From Aelia acuminata (lineage: Eukaryota; Arthropoda; Insecta; Hemiptera; Pentatomidae), in assembly GCA_911387785.2 (NCBI GenBank), contig OU426982.1, positions 45,071,614 through 45,135,613 of the forward strand: a stretch of DNA of 64,000 nucleotides, written 5' to 3'. The notes under the pieces were generated by a model, which was not told the origin of the DNA, ran no database searches, and saw only the letters and a program-made list of their open reading frames with translations. Both the position numbers and the translations under genes were made by a program. Positions 53,839 to 64,000 of this stretch are shown one piece after another; position 1 is the stretch's first letter; each line of letters opens with the position of its first letter.

Positions 53839-56229
53839 GGCGTAAATGCAAATATTGGCAGTAAGACCATCATCTGTCAGGCCATAATTTGAGTAAACCA
53901 TAAAACAATGCTGTTCCTTAAGTTGTTAATACAAGGTGATTGTAAAACGAGAATCACTTAAGCAGAATTATCTCGTAGTACTATGAAAACTGTTCCAATT
54001 TAAAAAGGCTTCTTCTTCTTTTCATTTGCCCCTAAAAGAAAAATGGAATCCACTGAGAAGTGAGGATAGGGAGCATCGCAGTGCAGTCGTAGCGAACCTT
54101 TTTATATGCGTGTACCAAAAATTCACAATAGTATTTATCGAGAAAAATTGAAAGTTGAATAATTATTTAAAAAATTCAATAATTAGTGATTTTAAAAATA
54201 GAAATTTGTTTGTTTCAATATCGGATTGATTGCAAATAGATCGATTTCACATCAAAATCAAAAAGTATTTTGTAGCTGAAAATTCTTAAAATAGATTACA
54301 TCTTGAAGGAACTTCGTTTACTAGTGACTGAATAACTGGAGAATTTTGTTTTGACAACTTAACTTGATCAGGCTTTTCATAAGATTCTAAATCAGCATAG
54401 ATTTTTTTTAATGGAAAAAATATTTTTCTTATCTAATAACTGAACATTTGTTGTAAATGATACGAGCCCTATGGATTCCACGATATACATCCTAGAAATG
54501 AACATAATTGTATCACAGCGTTATAAGGTAGAATATATATACATATCAGCGTTTACGTTTCATAATTAAAAAAAAGTTTATATTGGACATTACTGTTGCA
54601 AGTCTATATTTTTTCTTTTTTGCTGAAAATTTCACAACTTTGTTATGGTGGATTAATTATGATAAAAAATTCTTATAATAAAAAATGACATGTACAAATA
54701 TTGATAATTCCCCTTCATATCTTGCCTATATTTTTTTTTATATTTTATTAAGTTTTCATAGTATCTGTTTTCATTCCCTAATTTATTTTGTTTATGACTA
54801 GTTAAATCGTTTGGTAAATATTGCTAATTACTATATGGAAATTAGATTAATAAATTATAACTAATATTATTACAATATAGTATATATGTATGTATTACAA
54901 TACAATATAAATTGTATATAAAGATATTTGTTTATAAAAATAGCTAAAATTAGCTTTTCTCATATAAGTTATATAGATAAATATCCACAAGTTCAGGACT
55001 AACATAATTTTCAAAAAATAAATTTTCAATTATTTGATTTTTAAAACGTTTGAGTATATCCCAAGCTCCCAGAACCCATACAGTTTCCTCACTACATGTT
55101 TTTATGACTTATACAAACATTTAGTTTATTTTTATCATCTTCAATGCCGTTGACATGGGTGAGGCAAGTTGGATTTTTTTCTAGTTCTCAAAAGAGATGA
55201 CTTAAAATCTTTCTTATCATTGGATTACGTTAGATGGCGTTAGGTTAACGAATATTGTAAGATTTTATTGATTTCATTATTATTATAATGATGGTGATTA
55301 TTATTATATTTTATAATATCATATTATGGTGTTTACTCTTTGTTAAAAGAATTTAATTTGAATTTGAAGCTGTTGTCCAACTAAATGTGTTGTTTCCTAA
55401 GTAGATGTAATGTTCTGATAACGATATGTAAATGACTGTAAACTTGACACCATAGAAAATTATATATATATTTTTTGATTTAATTGTTTTTATCTACCTA
55501 GACCCACAGAATTTTCATAATAAATTTATTGAGAAGATTCTCGGAAATGAAGCTAATTACTGATGAAACATGAGAGTCCATTAAATTTTTAATGGTGTCA
55601 AGTTCCCTTAGTATCTAAACAATTTGTTTTAGAGCGTTCTTATCATAATCCATTAGGACAAGATAAATTAAATATTTTTAAAATTCCGGTCTTTGAAGTT
55701 ATCTTAGTATTGTCACATGTATACACTACAATAATGCTATTTATGTTTATCGATTGGAAAGACAATCATTCCAATTATGCTGAACACACATACAATCCTG
55801 TGTACACCATGTACAAATTTTTGTGCGATAGTTGTTTTCATGATTTGGTTGTAATTTTTAAAACATCATTCAGATTCATTCATTTAAAACTTTTAAATTA
55901 TCGCAATTAAAAGTTTCTGAACTGGGGCGCCGAAAAACATTATTCATCCTTGATAGAGTTTGCAACTCTGCAAGCATATCAATATGAAATTTGCAAAACT
56001 AATTTTGTCAAAAAATAAAATCTCAAAGGATGACGTTTCTTTTTTTAACCAAATATTACTTCCTATTTCTATTTTTTCGTAAGTTTTAAAGTTTTTTTTC
56101 TGGGCTCCTGTAAAATTTAGGAACGGTGCTAATGCAATTACGAACGGTTTTTGCAAAATTACGATCGATGTGTACAAGAGCTTTTTAAAACCCCATCTTG
56201 ACAGTTAACGTTTGATAAAGATAAGTATT
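53839..56229. other. Long AT-rich stretch, nothing recognised
   Basis: No coding region, known repeat or long tandem array seen. Confidence 0.5.
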
Positions 56230-57483
56230 ACTTTCACTTATGTATGTATGAGATATATAGTAAGGAAAGTATTGCGATTGTGAAAAATTTCGACTTCCGG
56301 TTTTCAACGGAACGTTTTGGGGTTCCCTGAGTCCAAATAACCAATTTCCGCGAAATGGTCTGTGTGTGTGTTTGTGTGTGAACAGACTAGCTCAAAAACC
56401 ATAAACCGTGCGAACCTGAAATTGGGTTTTTAGTTTATGTACATGCCCGCGATATGACAGCAAAAATTTCATCAAAATTGGTCAAACGGAGGAGGTACTT
56501 AATTTAATAACTTTTTACGCTCTTTTCGATTTTCTCAAAAACGCCTCTAACGATTTTGATTAAACTGAGTATTTGATGTATTAATATGCCCGAGATATAA
56601 CTGCGAAAATTTCATTCAAATTGATCAACCGTAGGGGGCACTTAATAAATTTTATATCATTTTTACGTGTTTTTTTTTATTTACTCAAAAACGGCTTTTA
56701 CGATTGTGATCAAACTGAGTATTTGATGTATGTATATGCCAAAGATGTGATACCCAACATTTCATCAAAATTGGTCAAACTAAGGGGGCACTTTATTTCA
56801 TAACTCTTTTACAACTTTTATCTTTTTTTCGATTATCTCAAAAACGGCTTTAACGATTTTCATCAAATTCGTCTTATTTAATGACAATTAGGTGTTCTTT
56901 AATATCAGCTAAGCTTTATCGTTATTAAAATGTTCTGAGGGGGCTTAAATGGGGAAGGGGCCTTTTTTGTTTTCATGTAAAGTACTCTTGTTTTTGTTTA
57001 TATGGAAAAATTAACTGTCTCTCATTAGGCCTAAAAATAAGAAGTGACTAAATATGAAGTATGAAAAAAATCAAGTAAACATATACAGGAGAGACAAAGA
57101 AAAATATTCCGTCAACACATAAAATACGTAGAGCACACGCGTGCGGCGGAGAAAGCCTTTAATGACAGGCCATTGTTCATAATTAAAGCTGTTCTGTTCA
57201 TTTAATGGAAATTATTTGTTTCATGGTAACTAAATGAAGTTTTCAACAACTGCATAGAGAATTATAAAATCGACGACTTGGAATATTATGCTTACATGGC
57301 CGAATTATTGTAAGTAAAATCTTTTATTTAATAATAGTGTTTTTTATAGAGCAAATAAAAACAAAATTAAGAAATGAATGTGGAAAAATGTGTCTTTGAG
57401 AAGTGGCAATTAACAAAATACATCAATTTCTAATTTAAGTAAGTTCGTAAGTGAAAGCTGTGTGTTGCGCGCACGCACCAGAT
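56230..57483 (+). mobile_element. DINE-1/Helentron-like repeat, copy 5
   Basis: Full-length, slightly diverged at its 5' hairpin (TATGTATGTATGAGATATATA), with a TG tract, four modules, the GAAGTGGCAATTAACAAAA block and the 3' tail GTTGCGCGCACGCACCAGAT. Confidence 0.87.
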
Positions 57484-59689
57484 TTTTTTTTCTTCTGTTT
57501 CGGAAAAATAAACAATAAAAAATCTATTATAGAAGAAACTTTTGAATACAAAATATATATTTCATTTTGAAATGAATGAGCATATAGTACGGAGAGTAGT
57601 TCCGCATGGTGTCTCCTCGATAAGGACGATTTCTTTGTTGCACAATATTAAATAAATATAGCCTTATCTGGTTTATTTAGAGTACTCCTAACATGGACAG
57701 GAATCGTGAAGGCTCCTGTTCTTATAATGGACAGTAATATGCTGGTGATTTCTGCTAGAAATGTTCAATAAGCACCAATCCCAAATTTATTTTATTCCTG
57801 GTTTTATATGATATATTTTATCTATATTTGAAAAAAAAAAAAAAAAAAAAGATTGATGCATATCTTTATGTCAAAGTATTTTGTGTGCCATGGTAGTCAA
57901 AGGTTAAATGAAATCCTAATGAATTTACCTGGTTTTAAATGGTTTGGACGTAAATAGAATAAATAAGTTAATACATTTATACATTACTCCACATATAATG
58001 ACAGGTTTGACTAATGTGTACCAAAAAAAAGTTAACTGTTGCGCATCATATTGATTTCTTCATATTGGAAGATTATTTTTATCACGTATCACTGATTACT
58101 TGCTTGTTTTTTTCAAAACCCTTTGTTAATTTTTTAAAACTAATCGTTTGCAGAATTTGATTACCGCGACTACGAAAGATTATCATATTTTTAAAATATT
58201 CATTACTAATCTGGGACCATGAATTACATAGAGATTTAGAAAAGGTTTTACCAATATTCTATCAACTATAAGAAGTTGTATACTATAAATTACACCTAAA
58301 TACAAATTATAAATGTGGACCTTCTACAAGAGGGGTCAAAGTGACATTTTTTAAAAAATCAATTAGATGCGGACTATGGAAGTAAAAATACTACTGTTTT
58401 GAGTGGTAAATAGATCGAAGTGGATCGATTTCTTTCGAATCGTTATAAAAATATCTTTTCAAACTCTATCTTTGATGTACCCAAAATGGAAAAATGTCAA
58501 TTAGGCCTCTTGTCTTTCAATGGCCCACAAGTATAATCCAATAAAAATATAAATAAAGGCTTCGAATCAACCCAAGTTATTGAATGATTTGAAAACAACG
58601 AACGCATCTGAGTCATTCTAGATAAGGACTCAACCTTCGCATCCCGTTTAAACACCATTGAAGTAATAGTAATTGAAGGCATGGGTGGCATTCCACTTTA
58701 GTTGAAGGTCCTCCACGACAATGGGGTCGTCCACATCAAGTTCTTATTTTGTTTAAATAATTACCCTTTGTGATAAAACAAGGCGTTTACTACTTGAGTA
58801 CACCATTATTTTAAATTATAATTGCCAATTATTTTGTAACATATATAATTAATTACTTTGATATGTCAACGGTGGAGAAAATCGTATTTTAGTATAATAA
58901 GGTGGTATTCCTTCTCGTATATATGAATTATTGTATTTTCTTCCCACTCAGCAAGGATCATCCTCTAGTTCCATACCCTCTGAAAAAGCTTATGTAAGAC
59001 TTTAATTAGTTCCATACTTGGTCAGCTAAAGTAGAATACCGTTAATACCAACCTTCTATAACATCCTCTTACCATCTACCATGTTTTGTGGTTGACTTAA
59101 CGCCTCCTACCATCGCCAATGTCTTGGTGTGGTAGTATTTCCTCTGTACTTCCAATACTTCTTTTTACTAATTGCTGTGCATCTGTGTTCGTTCCAACAC
59201 TTTTTGAATTATACTATCTGCTTTATCGGTGAACCGTACCTTTTTACTTATCTCTAATTTTCGTTTTTTCTACTTCTACTATTTCTACCAGGCACGCTAT
59301 ATTTTCTTATTTAAAGTCGCATATTTATACAATTTCGTTTATTACAAGTACCTGAACTCAGTTCTTTTGCAGTTATTATTGTTTTGATAAATAAATAATA
59401 ATAATATTTTTATAATAAATAAATATCTATGACAAAAGGTCAAAATTTTACATATTTAATTTAAAGATTTTCTTGTTTTTTTTCTTCTAACCTTTTAACT
59501 ATTTTGATCTTTTCTTGAGATTTTAATTCAATTTGTAACTTTGTCATGAACATCATTTACCAAGTTCCTTGAAATAATCTTATCATTTCACTTTTATTAC
59601 CAGCTAAAATATGTTTTGAAATCCCATTCTAGTGATACAATTATGTTTTAATGAAGTGGTTTTAACACATTAAGATGAAATACTTTCAT
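57484..59689. other. AT-rich stretch, nothing recognised
   Basis: An A-run at 57832-57850; no coding region supported. Confidence 0.45.
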
Positions 59690-59945
59690 TGCTAATTTTT
59701 TATACATTTTTTTGTTTTTGCTTCTTTAGCAGCCTTAGTCTTATTAGACTTAGCAGGTCCCAACCCTTTGATGTTTGAGCCCCAGAAGTTCTCTTGGTCA
59801 CAGAACTGGAAGAAAAAGTTTAACCCATTCCGAGGTTTAGTTGTCCTATGATTTCATATCAAATATCTCCTTAATTAATGATGCTTGTCATTTTGGAACT
59901 GTACATTTGTAAATAAAGTTGTTTGTTTATAAAAAAAAAAAAATG
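59690..59945 (+). other. Possible polyadenylated gene end or retrocopy
   Basis: A frame with LLDLAGPNPLMFEPQKFSWS and WKKKFNPFRGLVVL ends in a stop at about 59850. An AATAAA at about 59914 is followed within 20 bases by a run of 13 A. A pyrimidine tract ending in CAG near 59730 could be a splice acceptor. Either the last exon of an unknown plus-strand gene or a 5'-truncated retrocopy; the genomic A-run favours the second. I do not recognise the protein. Confidence 0.35.
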
Positions 59946-60210
59946 GAGAAAATTTCGTTTTATTTGTAGTTTTTAAATTAATTAAGCCTAACGAGTTAGT
60001 GGTAGATCTAAAAGGAAATTATTGCCAACACTTATAAAGATTATTGATTTTGATTATTGAATATAAAACTAAAAAAAAGGATACTTAACATATTTTTATA
60101 GGCATTATTTTATCTTGCAATAGCAACTAAAAATGGTAATAAAACAAAAAAAAGTTAATATGTATAATAATGATGACATGTATAATCAAAATCATTTATT
60201 GGCAGTTTTT

Positions 60211-61309
60211 ACTTTCACTTACCTATATATGAAATATATAGTAAGTGGAAGTATTGCGATCGTGAAAATTTTCGACTTCCGGTTTTCAACGGAAATACAC
60301 GTTTTGGGGTCCCCTGAGTGAGTCAAAATAACCAAGTCCCGCGAAATGGTCTGTGTTTGTGTGTGTCTGTGTGTCTGTGTGTGTGTGTGTGTGTGAGAAC
60401 AGATTAGCTCAAAAACTATAAACCGTACGAACCTGAAATTGGGTATTTAGAGTATGTATATGCCCGCGATGTAACAGCAAAAATTTCATCAAATTTGCTC
60501 AAAGGGAGGGGGTACTTTATTTAATAACTTTTTAAGTTTTTTTCGATTTTCTCAAAAACGGCTCTAACGATTTTGATTAAACTGAGTATTTGATCTATTG
60601 ATATGCCCGAGATATGACTGTAAAAATTTCATCAAAATTGATCAACCGGAGGGGGGACTTTACTTAATAAATTTTGTATCATTTTCACGTGTTTTTTTTA
60701 TTTACTCTAAAACGGTTTTTACGATTTTGATCAAACTTGGTATTTGAGGTATTTATATGCCCGAGATATGACTGTAAACATTTCATGAAAATTGATCAAC
60801 AGGAGGGGGGACTTTACTTAATAAATGTTGTCCAATTTTTACCTTTTTGATCGATTATCTCAAAAACGGCTTTAACGATTTTTATCAAATTCGTTATGTT
60901 TAATGAAAATTAGTTGTTATTTAATATCAGGTAAGCTTTATCATTATTAAAATGTTCTGAGGTGGCTTAAATGTGGAAGGGCCTTTTTTTGTTTTTCTAT
61001 AAAGTACCTTTGTTTTAGTTTATATTGGGAAATTAACTGTCTCTCATCACGCTTAAAAAAAAAGAAACGGCTAAATATGATATATGAAGAGAATCAAGTA
61101 AACATATACAGGAGAAAAAAAGAAAAATATTCCGTCAACTCATAAAACACCTTGAGCTCACGCATGCGCCGTACGCCTTTAATGACAAACCAATGCGTTA
61201 TAATTAAACTGTTCTGTTCATTTGAGAAGTGGCAATTAACAAAACGCATTAATTTCTAATCTAAGTAAGTTGGTAAGTGAAAGTTGTGTGTTGCGCGCAC
61301 GCACCAGAT
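60211..61309 (+). mobile_element. DINE-1/Helentron-like repeat, copy 6
   Basis: Full-length, 1.1 kb, close to what seems the consensus: 5' hairpin end, GAAAACCGGAAGTCG block in inverse, TG tract at about 60353-60394, modules, and the 3' end GGTAAGTGAAAGT plus GTTGCGCGCACGCACCAGAT tail. Flanked by T-runs. Confidence 0.9.
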
Positions 61310-61348
61310 TTTTTAATATACCCTTGTTCTTGGTCAATACATATCTTG

Positions 61349-61582
61349 ACAATTAAAATGCCTTTTAGTGTGAAGTGTATTCTAAAAGATTCCTTTGCTT
61401 TTTATGAATTAACTTCTGAAGTTAGCACTTTCTCATTTTGTTTGCCTTATGGAGGCATCCATCTTGTTGCAGAAGTGACCGATAGATACATCCTACTAAA
61501 GTGTAACATGATCAGGCTTGGAACTCAGTCGATTGATTATGCTCAGTGTATAGAGTTCTCAATTAGTTCGCAAGGTTCGTAA
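61349..61582 (+). other. Unrecognised open frame
   Basis: Starts at ATG 61349, MPFSVKCILKDSFAFYELTS, and runs 77 codons to a stop at 61582. It lies right after a repeat end in a less AT-rich stretch. It could be a fragment of an old element or exon. Nothing in it is recognisable to me. Confidence 0.25.
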
Positions 61583-63048
61583 CTATTGAAAATCTGTTCC
61601 CTTTGTCCATGTAGTGCTGAATCATTCATTCTCAATCATTTCACAAAGAGAAAGACGATGTTACGTCATAGTCATTACCCACAATATTACGGCTTTGAGA
61701 TATTGCATTATCTCAAAGTGATAGGACATCCTGGAGCGGACGCAATGTTGTAGTATGGTAAACCAACAGATATAGGAAATTGGATGGTTGGAAGACGGCA
61801 GAGAACTTAACGTTACCCGGCAGTAAAACTGCTTTCTGCAAGATCAGCCTGATGCCATTTCAGCAGCTAGCAGAAAGTGGGACACTTGTCTTCTCCACTA
61901 CTGGTTCGTAATCCCAGTTAAGGAAAAAACACAGGCTGCAGTAGCAAGTTTTTATGAAATCCATATTTTTGGGGGAAGGGGGGGGGGCATGGATCCATTG
62001 AAGGATCCGTATACAAAGAGAAAGGTGGCAAGGGCCGCCTCATTATTATAAAGAATAAATTGGGTACCGTTATCTGAATCCAGTTGTAGCAGAACCTGAA
62101 CCACACAAATATTCTTCCGTTCAGTATGAAAATCATTGTTTGTTTATAACCCCTTGTTATCACCATTCGCCCCCCCCCCCCCCGACATTTGTTTCCATCG
62201 TATATAGATACTTTACGAATAGGTTAGATTAGTTTCACAACTTTTAACATTATTGAGCTCCATCATTATTGGAATTCCCTGCTTATTTCTTTTATTGAGA
62301 GATATTTGCATTACGCTATAAAAATGCAGAATAACAAATAATTATATGTGAAAATTTTAAAAGAAGTGTACAATCCAATGTTCCATTGTTTAAAAAAATG
62401 GTATCTGACAACTAAACAAATTCGTCAAAAATCATTTAGTTCTTCTTTAGTTACCTATGATAATGACTGTTGACAAATTTTGAATAACCATTTCTATGAC
62501 TAATTATCAATTTAAAATCTCATGAATATTACCCTACTTTTTTTTAACTTTGCATTTAAAAACACTCTTACCTCTGAAAAAGTGAGTTAATCTTTTTGAA
62601 AAAAAAAATTGTATGTTTAAAAATCTATATAATCTATATAAGAGAAAAATTGGAATGGAATTTATAACTCATGAATGCCACATGGTGGGTGGTGTATAAC
62701 CTCAATTTATTTTGAAAACGGCCTATGTAAGTTGTTTCAATAGATATTTCATTTAATCATATTTAAAGACATTGTTATAGATGAGATAAGAGTTCATTCA
62801 CACTATCTTTACAAGGAGAAAAAAAATAAATAGGAAAGAATTAAGCTGAAAGTTATGAAATGTAAAATTTAGGTTAAGAAACCCGTTTCTTTGTTATAGA
62901 CCGGGAGCTGGAGGCCAAAAATGTGTCTGATTTGAAGAAAGTTTTTTATTTTTATAGGTTAAAGTACTCATTTCATAGACCATAAGTATGAGCGTCTGCC
63001 ACCTCACATTGGTTGCCATAACATTTCTAAGAAATACAAAAGAAAAAA
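61583..63048. other. No gene recognised
   Basis: G- and C-runs at 61969-61988 and 62171-62183; GGATCC occurs twice at 61991-62008. No coding region supported. Confidence 0.45.
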
Positions 63049-63657
63049 ATCTGGTGCGTGCGCGCAACACACAACTTTCACTTACCAACTTACTTAGATT
63101 AGAAATTGACGTGTTTTGCTAATTATCATTTCCCAAAGTCACACATTTTTCTACATTCATATCTTATTTTTGTTAATCGTTAAAGCCGTTTTTGAGTAAA
63201 TAAAAAAAACCCGTGAAAATGATACAAAATTTATTAAGTAAAGTCCCCCCTCCCGTAGATCAATTTTGATGAAATTTTTACAGTCATATCTCGGGCATAT
63301 AAATACATCAAATACCAAGTTTGATCAAAATCGTTAAAACCGTTTTTGAGTAAATAAAAAAAACACGTGAAAATGGTACAAAATTTAATAAGTAAAGTCC
63401 CCCCTCCGGTTAATCAATTTTGATGAAATTTTTACAGTCATATTTCGGGCATATAAATCGATCAAATACTAAGTTTAATCAAAATCGTTAGAGCCGTTTT
63501 TGAGAAAATCGAAAAAAACGTAAAAAGTTATTAAATAAAGTACCCCCTCCCTTTGAGCAATTTTGATGAAATTTTTGCTGTCACATCGCGGGCATATACC
63601 TACACTAAATACCCAATTTCAGGTTCCCACGGTTTATAGTTTTTGAGCTAGTCTGTT

Positions 63658-63728
<71 letters not shown>

Positions 63729-63862
63729 CATTTCGCGGGACTTGGTTATTTGGACTCAGGGGGTCCCAAAACGTGTATTTCCGTTGAAAACCGGAAGTCG
63801 AAAATTTTCACGATCGCAATACTTCCACTTACTATATATTTCATATATAGGTAAGTGAAAGT
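63049..63862 (-). mobile_element. DINE-1/Helentron-like repeat, copy 7, internally shorter
   Basis: Inverted copy with both ends (ATCTGGTGCGTGCGCGC at the left, GTAAGTGAAAGT at the right), a CA tract at about 63662-63724 and fewer internal modules than other copies. Confidence 0.88.
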
Positions 63863-64000
63863 AAAAATTATTGTACTTTAGAGAGTAAATACGTGATGTT
63901 TAAATGAATTAAAAAATTTTACGGAGGGAAATACATATGGTACAAGATAATCTTTAATAATTATGTGTTTAGTAGTTTACACACTTTAGTTCCATAATAG

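Noticed and set aside
61918..62183. Pro-rich minus-strand frame at 61.9-62.2 kb
   Set aside because: It results from translation of G/C homopolymer runs.

Overview
This is an AT-rich, intron- and transposon-rich animal genomic window, almost certainly from an arthropod and probably an insect. The evidence is a spliced ABC transporter gene of the ABCC/MRP1 type with duplicated cassette exons in the pattern known from insect MRP genes, plus Jockey, LOA-like and RTE-like LINEs, a Penelope-like element, a Crypton, mariner/Tigger elements and many copies of a Helentron/DINE-1-like repeat. I cannot name the species.

The one host gene I can support is a minus-strand MRP1 (ABCC1)-like transporter. 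I followed it exon by exon from its start codon at 44028 down to 2834: 19 constitutive exons, then or among them two duplicated exon pairs, with matching phases and GT/AG borders throughout. It encodes TMD0 (exons 1-5), the L0 linker and TMD1 (exons 6-12), NBD1 (exons 13-17), the linker (18-19) and the start of TMD2 (20-21), about 1073 residues. The rest of TMD2 and NBD2 must lie beyond position 1. Two exons are present in two versions: exon 12 (28013-28159 and 27378-27524, both 147 nt) and exon 21 (9494-9714 and 2834-3054, both 221 nt). These look like mutually exclusive alternative exons.

The large introns are filled with mobile DNA. Intron 20 (9.7-23.6 kb) holds a Tigger-like transposon with a Penelope-like insertion (10.06-13.70 kb), a small palindromic element (14.6 kb) and a nest at 15.16-22.54 kb: a Crypton tyrosine-recombinase gene split by a LOA-like LINE and by a DINE-1-like repeat, which in turn carries an RTE-like LINE. 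Intron 11 (28.2-37.3 kb) holds a DINE-1-like copy with a long CA tract and a terminal-inverted-repeat transposon (30.08-36.37 kb) interrupted by a Jockey element. A short mariner-type element with very long inverted repeats lies in intron 10. The 2.8-9.5 kb stretch between the two exon-21 versions carries a tRNA-derived SINE and a mariner remnant.

Upstream of the gene (44.03-64 kb) I found no confident host gene. This part holds four long copies and one further 5' fragment of the DINE-1-like repeat (46.4, 51.1, 56.2 and 60.2 kb; fragment 47.7 kb) plus an inverted copy at 63.0-63.9 kb, a foldback-type composite element (51.9-53.5 kb), a TTAA-flanked miniature element (53.6 kb), a possible polyadenylated gene end or retrocopy (59.7-59.95 kb), and long AT-rich stretches with nothing recognisable.
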